Below, piece by piece: positions 25,325 to 34,420 of a DNA stretch of 64,000 bases. Positions within the stretch are counted from its first letter, which is position 1. Every line of letters begins with the position of its first letter. The notes beneath the pieces were generated by a model. The model saw nothing but the letters and a program-made list of their open reading frames with translations. It was not told where the DNA came from and made no database searches. The stretch comes from Aggregatilinea lenta (GTDB lineage: Bacteria > Chloroflexota > Anaerolineae > Aggregatilineales > Aggregatilineaceae): assembly GCF_003569045.1 (NCBI RefSeq), contig NZ_BFCB01000002.1:1593506-1657505 (forward strand), read 5' to 3'. A program made the position numbers and the translations under genes.

Positions 25325-27244
25325 ATGCACCGCACGATCTCACGTCTCGCGCTGATCATCACGGCAGGAGCGCTCCTGCTGGGACTGATCCTGGCGCTCG
25401 ACCTGATTCCATTTCTGCGCGGCGGCTACGGCTGGCAGTGGCCCTACGAGCCGGAAGATCTGGCGCACGTGCTGCCGCTGATCGCAGGCGTGGCGGTGTA
25501 CGCGGTGGGCGCGGTGCTGCTCGCCGGACGCTCGCGGCGTGCGGGACCGATGCTGGCGTGGGCGATCCTCGGCGCGGCGATCCTGCCGCTGCTGGTGATC
25601 CACGTGCGGCACGACGACGTGCTGTACGAGCTGTTCGCGCGCACGGCGGCGCCCTTCACCACCGGGCAGCATCAGGCGGGCGCGGTGGTCGAGTGGGACG
25701 CGGGCGCGCTGCGCGACTGGCCGGACGTGATGCAGGAACTCGACGAGGTGGGCAACCATCACGTTGCGCTCAGCCCGCCGGGCCTGCCGCTGGTATATGC
25801 GGGCCTCGACGCCGCGCTGGATGATATGCCCGCCCTGGCCGATCCGCTGCGCGACGAGCTGATGCCCTACCAGTGCCACAATTACGCGCTGCTGGACTAC
25901 AGCTCCGGCGAATGGGCTTCGGCGTGGTTCGGCATACTGATGCCGTTGTGGGCGGCGCTCGCCGTGCTGCCGCTGTACGGCGTCGCGCGGCGGCTGGCCG
26001 AGCCGGTCCCGGCGCGCTGGGCGGCGCTGTGGTGGCCGCTGGTCCCGGCGCTGCTGCTGTTCGCGCCGACGTGGAACACGCTTTACCCGCTGCTGAGCCT
26101 GGGCGCGTTCTGGCTGCTGCTGATCGGGCTGGACCGCAGCATCACGCCGCCCGTGCCCGCCGTGGCGCTGGTGACGTCCGGCGCGCTGGTGGGCCTGCTG
26201 ACCTTCGCCAACCTCTCGACTATCCCGCTCTTGGGGCTGCTCGGCTTCTACACGCTGCTGCATTACGCCCTCAACGAGCGCCGCGAGCCGGACGCCCCAC
26301 CCTGGACGCGCCCGGTAATTGCCGGGCTGTGGGTGGGTCTGGGCCTCGCGCTGCCGTGGCTGCTGTATGGCGCGGCCAGCGAGGCCAATCCGCTGACCAT
26401 TGTGCGCGCCGCCATGGACAACCACCTTGATCTGGAGCGCGCCTACTGGCCGTGGCTGTGGCTGCACAGTTGGGAGTGGGCGCTGTTCTGTGGCCTGCCG
26501 CTGATCGCGCTGTGGCTGATAGCGGCAGTGCGGCGCGCGACGGGATGGCGCTGGCGCGGACCGGTACTGGCCCTGGCGCTGCTGGGTACGCTGATCGTGC
26601 TGGTGCTCAGCGGCACGGCGCGCGGCGAGACGGGGCGTGTGTGGTTGTTCTTCGCGCCGTTCGTGCTGATCGCCGCCGCCGCCGAGTTACACGCGCAGCT
26701 CGCGGGGCGGCCCCGTCTGGACTGGTCCGCGATCACGCTGGCACAGGCGGGGCTGGTGGTCGTGCTGGCCGCCACGCTGAACGTCATTCAAACCGACTAC
26801 GACCCGCCGCCCGATCCGCCCGGCGACGTCCCGGCAGGTCGTCCGGCAGGGGTCACCTTCGGCGACGCGCTGACGCTGGCCGCGTGGGACGCCGTCGCGG
26901 AAGACGGGGCCATCACGCTGCGGCTGGACTGGGAACCATCGCACCAACTGGCCGAGCCGTACTGGTTCTCCGCGCTGCTGATCGACCCCAGCGGCGCGCC
27001 GATGGACGAGGCGATAGTCTGGCAGCCGTTCGACACGCACTATCCCACCACCTGCTGGCAGGCGGGCACGCGCGTCGGGGAGACGGTCTCCATCCCCCTG
27101 CCGGAGGGCGCCGCCCCCGGCGAATGGTGGATCAGTCTGGCCGTGCTGGATGGCGAATCGGGCAGCTACACGCGGCTGGCGAGTGCCGCCCCGGACGGTG
27201 TGACGGATACGCAGGTGGGGCTGGGTCCGGTACTCGTGCCGTGA
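25325..27244 (+). CDS. Polytopic membrane protein, possibly GT-C glycosyltransferase-like
   Basis: 639 residues from ATG at 25325; a GTG at 25286 is the longest option but neither has a good ribosome site. About ten hydrophobic helices (residues about 5-510) include one near the N-terminus, then a large non-membrane loop of about 130 residues containing [19 protein letters not shown] and [12 protein letters not shown], and a soluble C-terminal domain (about residues 515-639) with beta-rich [12 protein letters not shown]. The layout (first helix, long outer loop, helix bundle, soluble tail) is like GT-C enzymes and dolichyl-phosphate-mannose transferases, but I see no diagnostic Asp motif. A transport role is equally open. 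Confidence 0.7.
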   Translation: MHRTISRLALIITAGALLLGLILALDLIPFLRGGYGWQWPYEPEDLAHVLPLIAGVAVYAVGAVLLAGRSRRAGPMLAWAILGAAILPLLVIHVRHDDVLYELFARTAAPFTTGQHQAGAVVEWDAGALRDWPDVMQELDEVGNHHVALSPPGLPLVYAGLDAALDDMPALADPLRDELMPYQCHNYALLDYSSGEWASAWFGILMPLWAALAVLPLYGVARRLAEPVPARWAALWWPLVPALLLFAPTWNTLYPLLSLGAFWLLLIGLDRSITPPVPAVALVTSGALVGLLTFANLSTIPLLGLLGFYTLLHYALNERREPDAPPWTRPVIAGLWVGLGLALPWLLYGAASEANPLTIVRAAMDNHLDLERAYWPWLWLHSWEWALFCGLPLIALWLIAAVRRATGWRWRGPVLALALLGTLIVLVLSGTARGETGRVWLFFAPFVLIAAAAELHAQLAGRPRLDWSAITLAQAGLVVVLAATLNVIQTDYDPPPDPPGDVPAGRPAGVTFGDALTLAAWDAVAEDGAITLRLDWEPSHQLAEPYWFSALLIDPSGAPMDEAIVWQPFDTHYPTTCWQAGTRVGETVSIPLPEGAAPGEWWISLAVLDGESGSYTRLASAAPDGVTDTQVGLGPVLVP

Positions 27245-27299
27245 CGAACGCGTGCGCTGCGTGTTACGATCAGTACACTGCATACAGGAGGCAACAACT

Positions 27300-28088
27300 A
27301 TGGGACTTTTGGACGGCAAAACAGCCCTGGTGTTTGGGGTCGCAAATAACCGCTCGATTGCGTGGGGCATCACCCAGGCGCTGCTGCGCGAAAAGGCAGC
27401 GGTCGGGCTGAGCTACGCAACCGAAACGCTGGAAAAGCGTGTGTTCCCGCTGGCACAGGAAGCGGGCATCGATTTTGTGGAGAAGTGCGACGTCACGTCC
27501 GACGAGCAGATCGCAGCCACCTTCGACAAGGTGCGCGAGCAGTTCGGCAAGATCGACATCCTGGTGCACGCGGTCGCGTTCGCGCCGGGCGAGGAGTTGG
27601 GCGGGCGCTTCCGCGACGTCTCGCGCGAGGGGTTCAAGCTGGCGCTGGATATCTCGTCGTACAGCCTGATCCCGATGGCGAAGCACGCCGCCGACCTGAT
27701 GCCGGACGGGGGCAGCATCATGGCGCTGAGCTACTACGCCGCCGAAAAGGTCATGCCGCGCTACAACGTCATGGCGATCGCGAAGGCCGCGCTGGAAAAC
27801 ATCGTGCGCTACCTGGCCGCCGACCTCGGCCCGCAGGGCATCCGCGTCAACACGCTCAGCCCCGGCCCGATCAAGACACTGGCGGCGGCAGGCATACCCG
27901 GCTTCCGCAGCATGCTCAGCCACAGCGAAAAGGTCGCCCCGATGCGCACGTTGGTCTCGCAGGAAGATGTCGGCAACGCGGCAGCGTTCCTGGCCAGCGA
28001 TTGGGCCAAGCATATCACGGGCGAAACGCTGTTCATCGACGGGGGCTATAACGTCCTGGGCCTGACCGCGACCGAAGAGGATTTGTAG
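27300..28088 (+). CDS. fabI: Enoyl-[acyl-carrier-protein] reductase (NADH) FabI
   Basis: 262 residues. ATG at 27300 has AGGAGG eight bases upstream. FabI catalyses the last reduction in each round of type II fatty-acid synthesis in the cytosol. Signatures: [23 protein letters not shown] (FabI-type nucleotide motif, not the plain SDR motif), [24 protein letters not shown] with the catalytic Tyr-x6-Lys (about residues 154-161), and [20 protein letters not shown] (substrate loop). This fits the triclosan-binding FabI class by motif order. Upstream is an unrelated membrane protein gene; a composite repeat lies downstream. Confidence 0.96.
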   Translation: MGLLDGKTALVFGVANNRSIAWGITQALLREKAAVGLSYATETLEKRVFPLAQEAGIDFVEKCDVTSDEQIAATFDKVREQFGKIDILVHAVAFAPGEELGGRFRDVSREGFKLALDISSYSLIPMAKHAADLMPDGGSIMALSYYAAEKVMPRYNVMAIAKAALENIVRYLAADLGPQGIRVNTLSPGPIKTLAAAGIPGFRSMLSHSEKVAPMRTLVSQEDVGNAAAFLASDWAKHITGETLFIDGGYNVLGLTATEEDL

Positions 28089-28123
28089 CAAGCAGCGATC
28101 AGCTAAAAAGCAGAGGCAGAGCA

Positions 28124-28213
28124 CCTCACCCCCAGCCCGCTCCAATCGGATTGGACAGGGGAGAAAACCCACACCGGAGATGTCTTTGTAGAGGCGGATT
28201 TGCAACCCGCCTC
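28124..28213 (+). repeat. Composite repeat: element A (28124-28166) plus element B (28188-28213)
   Basis: A is slightly degenerate (CCTCACCCCCAGCCCGCTCC, return GATTGGACAGGGGAG). B: GTAGAGGCGGATTTGCAACC with CGCCTC closing; the outer base change G to A in GTAGAGGC is matched by CGCCTC on the other side. Confidence 0.8.
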
Positions 28214-28288
28214 TTGCTTTTTGTCTTAACCGCATCCAGCCGCAGCAAGAAACCTACGGTGCTCCCTCCGGGCGTCGCGGCGTGTGCG

Positions 28289-28627
28289 CTACAGCGTCTC
28301 GCCGCTCGGCTCGGCCACGTACTTCGACACGGGCCGCTCCAGCGGGGCCACGCGCGCGCCGACGTAGTCGTAGCTCACGCTCAGCTTGTTTTCGCCCGGC
28401 GCAGACAGCACCGCCTTATCCGTCACATCCGCATCCTGCTTTTCCACCAGCGTCACGCTGACCCGCTGGCTCGGCAGCAGGTAGAGCGTGCGGTACTCGT
28501 CGTGGTACGAGTTGCGGAAGAACTTCATCACGGCGGCAGGGTCGAGACGCCGCATCTCTTTGCGGGCGTCCTTCCAGGACATGGCGCTCAGGCGCTGGGC
28601 AAGCTGATCTCGCTCGGTTTCGTTCAT
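28289..28627 (-). CDS. Small protein of unknown function
   Basis: 112 residues; GGAG six bases before the ATG. The N-terminal half is charged and helical (ERDQLAQRLSAMSWKDARKEM), the C-terminal half looks beta-rich (YRTLYLLPSQRVSVTLVEKQ, KLSVSYDYVGARV). No signal peptide, cysteines or membrane segment. Not recognised. It is divergent from xseA and separated from fabI by a composite repeat. Confidence 0.65.
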   Translation of the reverse strand: MNETERDQLAQRLSAMSWKDARKEMRRLDPAAVMKFFRNSYHDEYRTLYLLPSQRVSVTLVEKQDADVTDKAVLSAPGENKLSVSYDYVGARVAPLERPVSKYVAEPSGETL

Positions 28628-28841
28628 GGCAAACTCCGGTCAAAGCGATGGGTAGATGCAGCGCCCCGGCGCACGGGGCGGCATGATTTTTCAGGGCGGG
28701 ATCATTTTAACACGCTTTCGGTCCCCGGTCACCGGATTGCCTGGCCGCCCCCATCCGGCAATGTCCGGTAATTGGTACAAAACTGTCAGCGAACTGGCGG
28801 CCTGGGCCGAATCGCGCGTAGCCTCCCCCGGCGGTGTAGGG

Positions 28842-28847
28842 TACAAT
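28842..28847 (+). promoter_or_regulatory. Probable -10 box for xseA
   Basis: TACAAT lies 34 bases before the xseA ATG at 28881, with no clear -35. Confidence 0.35.
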
Positions 28848-28880
28848 TCTGTAACTTATTGCACAGCTTAGTTGGGCACG

Positions 28881-30089
28881 ATGGCCGAACCATTTACCGT
28901 TCACCAGATTACCCTTTACATCCGGGACCTGTTCGACCTGGATCTCACGCTTCAAGACGTGTGGATCGAGGGGGAAGTCAGCAACTTCAAACAGGCCGCC
29001 TCCGGTCACCTCTATTTCACGCTGAAAGACGCCAACAGCGAGCTGGCCTGCGTGATGTGGCGGTCGCAGGCGGCCCAGTTGAGCGCCCTGCCGCGCCACG
29101 GCGATGCCGTGCTGGTGCACGGGCGCATTGCCGTCTACGAGGCACGCGGCCAATACCAGCTTTACTGCGACATGCTCCAGCCCGCCGGAGTCGGGGAGCT
29201 GAACCGGCAGTTCGAGCTGCTGAAGGCCAAGCTCGACGCGGAAGGGCTGTTCGACGCCGAACGGAAGCGTGCGCTCCCCCGCACGCCGCACCGCATTGGG
29301 GTGGTGACGTCGCCCACGACGGCGGCCTTCCAGGACATCCAAAATGTGATCCGCCGTCGCTACCCGCTGGTGGAGATTTTGCTCAGCCCGGCGCAGGTTC
29401 AGGGCCGCGACGCCGCGCCGCAGATCATCGCCGCGCTGGACCGGTTGAATCGCCGCGACGACATCGACGTCATTTTGCTGGCACGCGGTGGCGGCAGCCT
29501 GGAAGACTTGTGGTGCTTCAACGACGAAGCGCTGGTGCGCGCCGTCGCGGCGTCGCGCCTGCCGGTAGTGACTGGCGTCGGCCACGAGATAGACTTCACG
29601 CTGGTCGACTTCGCCGCCGATCACCGCGCGCCCACGCCCTCGGCGGCGGCGGAGCTGCTCACGCCGGACGGGGCCGCGCTGCGCCAGGAACTACGCCTGC
29701 GCCGCGACCGGCTGGAAGGCGCGCTGCTGAACGCCCTCGACGGGTGGCGGGACCGGCTGGAAGCCAACCAGCGCTGGCTGGAACGCCTGTCGCCTGCCGT
29801 GACGGTGCAAAACGCCCGCCAGCGTGTCGACGACATGACCGGGCGGATGGACGCAGCTCTACGCCGGACGTTGGAACGCCGCCGTGACCGGCTCGACGCG
29901 CGCGCTCGCGCCCTGCACGCGGCCAGTCCCGATGCGCTGCTGGCGCGCGGCTATGCGATGGTCAGCCGGACAGCGGACGGGCGCCGCGTTACCAGCATTC
30001 AGGACGCGGCGGAAGGCACATCGCTTACTATTACCCTGCACGATGGGCAGTTAACCGCGACGGTTCGTGAACGCCGCGCCGATTCATAA
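28881..30089 (+). CDS. xseA: Exodeoxyribonuclease VII large subunit
   Basis: 402 residues from ATG at 28881; an in-frame TTG at 28872 is less likely. XseA with XseB degrades single-stranded DNA from both ends into small oligonucleotides and acts in repair and recombination in the cytosol. Seen here: N-terminal OB fold with DVWIEGEVSNFKQAASGHLYFTLKD, then RIGVVTSPTTAAFQDI, RGGGSLEDLWCFNDE, VTGVGHEIDFTLVDFAADHRAPTPSAAAE, and a C-terminal stretch of heptad-like Arg-rich helices, all as in the family. It is slightly shorter than the usual 440-450. Its normal partner xseB is not next to it but lies beyond a kinase gene. Confidence 0.95.
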   Translation: MAEPFTVHQITLYIRDLFDLDLTLQDVWIEGEVSNFKQAASGHLYFTLKDANSELACVMWRSQAAQLSALPRHGDAVLVHGRIAVYEARGQYQLYCDMLQPAGVGELNRQFELLKAKLDAEGLFDAERKRALPRTPHRIGVVTSPTTAAFQDIQNVIRRRYPLVEILLSPAQVQGRDAAPQIIAALDRLNRRDDIDVILLARGGGSLEDLWCFNDEALVRAVAASRLPVVTGVGHEIDFTLVDFAADHRAPTPSAAAELLTPDGAALRQELRLRRDRLEGALLNALDGWRDRLEANQRWLERLSPAVTVQNARQRVDDMTGRMDAALRRTLERRRDRLDARARALHAASPDALLARGYAMVSRTADGRRVTSIQDAAEGTSLTITLHDGQLTATVRERRADS

Positions 30090-30114
30090 AAGATAGTGGG
30101 TGTTTAAGAGCAAC

Positions 30115-32937
30115 ATGACCCAAAGTAGAATGGTGGCTTCGCGCTACGAACTCGGCGTGATGATTGGGCGAGGTGGCATGGGTGATGTGTATCGAGGACT
30201 CGATACGCACACCGGCCAACTGGTCGCGATCAAGCTCCTACACGACGATATCGTCACCGAAAACCCCTATTTGGTGGACCGCTTCAAGCGCGAAGGCGAA
30301 GCCCTGCGCCAGCTTAACCACCCCAGCATCGTGCAGATCCTCGACACTGTCGAAGACGGCAACCGCCACTACCTGATCATGGAATACGTGGGCGGCGGGT
30401 CGCTGCGCACCCTGCTCGACAAGCAGGGGCGGCTGCCGGTCGATCAACTGCTCAACATCGCGCTGGACCTGGCCGATGCGCTGGCCCGCGCCCACCGCAT
30501 GAACATCATTCACCGCGACATCAAGCCCGACAACGTGCTGCTGACCGAAACCGGCGAGCCGCGCCTGACCGACTTCGGCGTGGCGCACCTGGGCGACCGT
30601 ACCCGGCTGACGCAAACCGGCTCGGTGATCGGCACCTACGCCTACCTCAGCCCGGAAGCGTGCAACGGTCTGCCGCTCGACGAGCGCGCGGATATCTGGT
30701 CGTTCGGCGTGATGCTCTACGAGGCACTGGCGGGCCAGCCGCCGTTCAAGGCCGAAAGCACCGGCGCGATCCTGACCTCGATCCTTACCCGTCCCGCGCC
30801 CGACCTGTCACGCGTGCGGCCCGAAGTGCCCTACCCGATGGTCAGCCTGATCAGCCGCATGCTCGAAAAAGACCGCGACCGGCGCATCAGCAGCGTGCGG
30901 CTTGTCGGCGCGGAGCTGGAAGCGATGATTCGCGGCTTCGACACGCCCATCCGTGAGCGGATGCTCGGTCCCGTGCCCACGCCGGGCCAGTCATCGCGGT
31001 TCGCCACTCCGCCCAGCGATCAGCCGACCACCGCCGGACAGGAACCCGCCGTCCCAGCGATGGAAGGCGGCACACGCGCCTTCAACACACCGCCCGGCTA
31101 TCCGGGCTATGGCACGCCGCCCTATACGCCACCGGGCACGCCGCCCTACATTCCGCCCGGTACGCCGCCGCCGGGAACGCCACCCGGCACGCCCTACCCG
31201 CCTTACCAGACACCCGGCGGCCAGTGGGTCTACACCCCACCGGACGGCATGGTGCTGCCCACCGGGGAGCGTGTGCCCAGCGGCCCGGCCTGGCGCTGGA
31301 TCACGGCGATCATCGCCATCGTCGCCACGACGATCATCGCCGTCGCCGCGATCGCCATCATCGGTGGGGACAGCGGATCGTCCGGCAACAACGCCGAACC
31401 GCACCCGTCCGCCGTAGCGACCGAGTTTCTACCGGAAGTCGTCGTGCCGGTCGAAGCGGGTGAAACGATGGTGCTGGTCACCAAGCTCGAACAGCTCAGC
31501 GGCATCGAGCAGTTGTCGGGCATGCGCCCGCGCGACGTCAGCCGCTTCATCGTGGACGACCTGGAACAGCGGCTCCAGACCGTCGCGCCGTTTTCGAGTA
31601 TCCGCGTGCGCGCCTATCCGCAGGTGATCACGACCGAGGAGCAGGCTCGCGCCGTGGCCGAGGCCAACGACGCAGCGGTGATCGTCTGGGGTAATTACAG
31701 CACCTCGCTGATCGAGCTGGAAATCCAGGTCGGCGCGCTGGACGGCTATCCGCACAACGGATTCCCGCGCGAGACGCTGGAGCAGACGGCCAACGTGCGG
31801 GTGCACATGCAGGACGAGCGCCAGGAATCCGCCGCGCCCTACGTGCTGGGCGTGCTCGACGTGCTCAACGTGGCGGACGGCGGCGGGTTCGAGACGATGC
31901 GCACCCGCGCCGTGATGGACATCCTCGACACGACGCAGGTCGGCGAAATTCCCGACAACTCGGTGGCGGCCTATACGCACCGCGCGTTCCAGGCCGTGCA
32001 GGACGACCCGGCTCAGGCGGTGCAGATCATCGATACGGCGCTGGCGCTGGACCCCGGCAACCCGATCCTGTACGTCGAGCGCGGCGCGGCCAACCAGCGT
32101 CAGGCGCAGCTGGACGACGCCCGGCGCGACCTGGAAACGGCCCGGCGGCTCGGTCCGGCGCACTGGACGATGCCGCAGTTGCTCCTTTCGACCATGAGTG
32201 ACAACCTGAACGAGGTGTTCGACCTGTTCGACGAGATCATCGCGGAACGCCCGGACGACTGGTTCCCGCTGTTTTTCCGGGGCGCGATCTACTACCAGAG
32301 CGGCGCGTACGACATCGCCCAGGACAACATCGATCAGGCCATCGCGCTGGCGCCCACCGCCAACTTCCCGTACATCTACGGCGCGCTGCTGGCGATGCAC
32401 GAGGGCCGTATCGACGACGCCGGGGCGATGATCCGCACCATTTTGGAGCAGTATCCCGATCCCGACTTCATGAACCGCCTGATCGCGGCGTTCTTCGGCG
32501 GCAGCGCGCTGGACAGTTATGGCTATAAGCTGTCGGCGTTCGGCAACATGGTGCTGGGGCGTTATGATGACGCACTCGATGCAGCGGAGAGCGGCCTGGA
32601 GCACGCCTCGCGTGACGTGGATCTGTACGTCATCCGGGGCTTTTCGCAATGCGCCCTGGGCGATTACGCGCAAGCGGAGCAGTCCTATACCAACGCGATC
32701 GGGCTGGAACCCAATTTCACGATGATCTACCTGCTGCGTGCGGAAGTACGGCGCAAGCAGCGCAGTTTCACCACCGCCGCCGCCGACTTGCAAGCCGTCA
32801 ACCAGAGCATTCACGGCCAGGACTTCATGCCGATCGCAGAAGCCGTGCGCCAGGGCACGATCGGCTGCGGCAACTTCTTCAGCCTGAGCAATCCCCTGCT
32901 GACCCAGGCAGCCACCGCCGAGCCGGACGGAAACTGA
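30115..32937 (+). CDS. Membrane Ser/Thr protein kinase with extracellular TPR region
   Basis: 940 residues from ATG at 30115 (a GTG at 30100 is possible). Hanks-type kinase domain at about residues 10-265: GRGGMGDVYRG (glycine loop), VAIKLLH (Lys), HRDIKPDNVLL (catalytic Asp), DFGVAHL and GTYAYLSPE. A Pro/Thr/Gly-rich juxtamembrane region with repeats of TPPGTPP follows (about 330-390), then one membrane helix (about 392-418), a mixed alpha/beta domain, and TPR-like helical repeats from about residue 628 (AVQIIDTALALDPGNPILYV, QAEQSYTNAIGLEPNFTMIY). The kinase faces the cytosol and the TPR part lies outside, as in PknB-like sensors. It sits between xseA and xseB in the same orientation. Confidence 0.9.
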   Translation: MTQSRMVASRYELGVMIGRGGMGDVYRGLDTHTGQLVAIKLLHDDIVTENPYLVDRFKREGEALRQLNHPSIVQILDTVEDGNRHYLIMEYVGGGSLRTLLDKQGRLPVDQLLNIALDLADALARAHRMNIIHRDIKPDNVLLTETGEPRLTDFGVAHLGDRTRLTQTGSVIGTYAYLSPEACNGLPLDERADIWSFGVMLYEALAGQPPFKAESTGAILTSILTRPAPDLSRVRPEVPYPMVSLISRMLEKDRDRRISSVRLVGAELEAMIRGFDTPIRERMLGPVPTPGQSSRFATPPSDQPTTAGQEPAVPAMEGGTRAFNTPPGYPGYGTPPYTPPGTPPYIPPGTPPPGTPPGTPYPPYQTPGGQWVYTPPDGMVLPTGERVPSGPAWRWITAIIAIVATTIIAVAAIAIIGGDSGSSGNNAEPHPSAVATEFLPEVVVPVEAGETMVLVTKLEQLSGIEQLSGMRPRDVSRFIVDDLEQRLQTVAPFSSIRVRAYPQVITTEEQARAVAEANDAAVIVWGNYSTSLIELEIQVGALDGYPHNGFPRETLEQTANVRVHMQDERQESAAPYVLGVLDVLNVADGGGFETMRTRAVMDILDTTQVGEIPDNSVAAYTHRAFQAVQDDPAQAVQIIDTALALDPGNPILYVERGAANQRQAQLDDARRDLETARRLGPAHWTMPQLLLSTMSDNLNEVFDLFDEIIAERPDDWFPLFFRGAIYYQSGAYDIAQDNIDQAIALAPTANFPYIYGALLAMHEGRIDDAGAMIRTILEQYPDPDFMNRLIAAFFGGSALDSYGYKLSAFGNMVLGRYDDALDAAESGLEHASRDVDLYVIRGFSQCALGDYAQAEQSYTNAIGLEPNFTMIYLLRAEVRRKQRSFTTAAADLQAVNQSIHGQDFMPIAEAVRQGTIGCGNFFSLSNPLLTQAATAEPDGN

Positions 32938-32957
32938 TCATTGGAGGGACACGATCC

Positions 32958-33185
32958 ATGAGCGACGACAACACGACTTTGACCTTCGAGCAGGCGTTCG
33001 AGGAACTGGAAACTATCGTCGGGCAGCTCGAAGCGGGTGACCTCTCGCTCGAAGAGTCGGTGACCCTGTACGAGCGCGGGCAGAAGTTGGCGCTGCTGTG
33101 CGGCGACCTGCTCGACAACGCCGAGCTGCGCATCCAGCAGCTGAACGAGGACGGCACGCAGACCCCCTTCGACCCGCCGGTGTAG
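32958..33185 (+). CDS. xseB: Exodeoxyribonuclease VII small subunit
   Basis: 75 residues, the usual size; ATG after GGAGG (spacing about 10). The XseB pattern is TFEQAFEELETIVGQLEAGDLSLEESVTLYERG followed by a second helix. The protein is a coiled-coil hairpin that binds XseA to form ExoVII. Only 20 bases separate it from the kinase gene, so it depends on readthrough of the kinase transcript or on an unseen promoter. Confidence 0.95.
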   Translation: MSDDNTTLTFEQAFEELETIVGQLEAGDLSLEESVTLYERGQKLALLCGDLLDNAELRIQQLNEDGTQTPFDPPV

Positions 33186-33213
33186 TGGCGTGTACGGTAA
33201 GTATGGCTTTCCC

Positions 33214-33238
33214 GTAGGGGCGATGCTTTTATCGCCCG
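33214..33238 (+). repeat. Element B hairpin
   Basis: GTAGGGGCGATGCTTTTATCG with CCC closing: inner arms GCGAT / ATCGC. It is 28 bases past xseB and is followed by GTTTTT, so it may terminate that transcript. A degenerate relative (GGCAGAGCAAGCCCTGC) occurs at about 33274-33290. Confidence 0.8.
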
Positions 33239-33316
33239 TTTTTGTACGAGTCGCGCCGGGTATCATAAAAACCGGCAGAGCAAGCCCTGCGGCTACGCAG
33301 CGCAGCAATACCACCC

Positions 33317-34228
33317 CTATAGCACCGCCCTCGCGAGCGCTTCCAGCCCGTCCATGTCGTCCAGTTGACGCCAGCGCAGCATGACCCGCTCCAGCCCGGC
33401 CTCTTCCCAGGCGTGCAACTGCTCGCGGATCTGGTCCGGCGTGCCGAAGAAGTGCCGCCTGGGATCCAGCTTATCGGGCGACAGGCCCTCCGGCTCCAGG
33501 TGACGGCGCAGCTCCGCGTTCGTGCGTCCGAAGTAGACGCTGGTCATCATCGAGCGCTTCACGCTGCCCGGCTCGCGCCCCTGCTCGCGCAGCAGGCCGT
33601 CCAGGTACGGATTCAATTCGTAGAAGGTGTCCAGCGTGGTGCTGACCGCGTTCCATTCGTCGGCAAAGCGCGCAACAAGCGGCAGCGTGCGCTTGCGTCC
33701 TGTGCCGCCGATGAGGATCGGGGGACCGCCGGGCCGCTGCGGGCGCGGCAGCAGCACCGCGTCGCGGAAGTGGTAGTAGTCGCCGTCGAAGGTTACCGGC
33801 TCGTCGGAATCGAGCAGGCCGGTGATCACTTGCAGCGCTTCCTCGAAGCGGTCGAAGCGCGGGCCGACGTCGAGCAGGTCATAGCCAAACATCTCGTGCT
33901 CGCGCACCATCCAGCCCGCGCCGAGACCCAGCACCAGCCGCCCGCCGGAGAGATCATCGACCGCTGCTGCCTGCCGGACCGTCTGCGCGGGGTGGCGGAA
34001 CGAGACAGGCGACACCAGCGGCCCGAACTCGATGCGCGAGGTGTTATCGGCCAGCCACGCCAGCGAGATCCACAGTTCAAGCGCGTCCTGGTCGATGGGC
34101 GCGGAGTTGGTGAAGTGGTCAGAGCGGAACAGTCCCTGGAAGCCGAAGTCCTCGACGGCGCGCCCGATGCGCTTCCAGCGCTCCCAGTTGATGCCCTCCT
34201 GCCCCTCGATCATGATGGCGATTTGCAT
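33317..34228 (-). CDS. Luciferase-like (LLM) F420-type oxidoreductase
   Basis: 303 residues from ATG at 34228, which has AGGAGG eight bases upstream; the frame runs further upstream only through a composite repeat. LLM fold: N-terminal MQIAIMIEGQEGINWERW, GLFRSDHF, LELWISLAWLADNTSRIEFG, VSFRHPAQTVRQAAAVDDLSGGRLVLGLGAGW, and GGPPILIGGTGRKRTLPLVARFADEWN. This pattern is seen in F420-dependent members. Substrate unknown. It lies downstream of murJ on the same strand, separated by repeats. Confidence 0.88.
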   Translation of the reverse strand: MQIAIMIEGQEGINWERWKRIGRAVEDFGFQGLFRSDHFTNSAPIDQDALELWISLAWLADNTSRIEFGPLVSPVSFRHPAQTVRQAAAVDDLSGGRLVLGLGAGWMVREHEMFGYDLLDVGPRFDRFEEALQVITGLLDSDEPVTFDGDYYHFRDAVLLPRPQRPGGPPILIGGTGRKRTLPLVARFADEWNAVSTTLDTFYELNPYLDGLLREQGREPGSVKRSMMTSVYFGRTNAELRRHLEPEGLSPDKLDPRRHFFGTPDQIREQLHAWEEAGLERVMLRWRQLDDMDGLEALARAVL

Positions 34229-34278
34229 GGTGTGATCCTCCTGTAGTTCATTGTGATCGATTGGGTTTACGGGGCAGA

Positions 34279-34369
34279 CCTCACCCCCGGCCCCGCTCCA
34301 GTCAAGTTGGAGAGGGGAGCAAAGCAACTGCGCGACGGGTTTTTGTAGGGGCGTGTCTGTGACCCGCCC
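34279..34369 (+). repeat. Composite repeat: element A (34279-34319) plus element B (34345-34369)
   Basis: A: CCTCACCCCCGGCCCCGCTC, return AGTTGGAGAGGGGAG. B: GTAGGGGCGTGTCTGTGACC with CGCCC closing; the inner pairing is imperfect (GGGGCGTGTC / GACCCGCCC). It lies between the LLM gene and murJ. Confidence 0.85.
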
Positions 34370-34420
34370 TGCCGCTCGCAGCCAGCCGAATCCCAAAAGC
34401 AAGGAAGGATAGACGCGCCG

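Noticed and set aside
34229-34402. Upstream extension of the LLM oxidoreductase gene
   Set aside because: It is translated composite repeat A+B; AGGAGG and homology mark the ATG at 34228.
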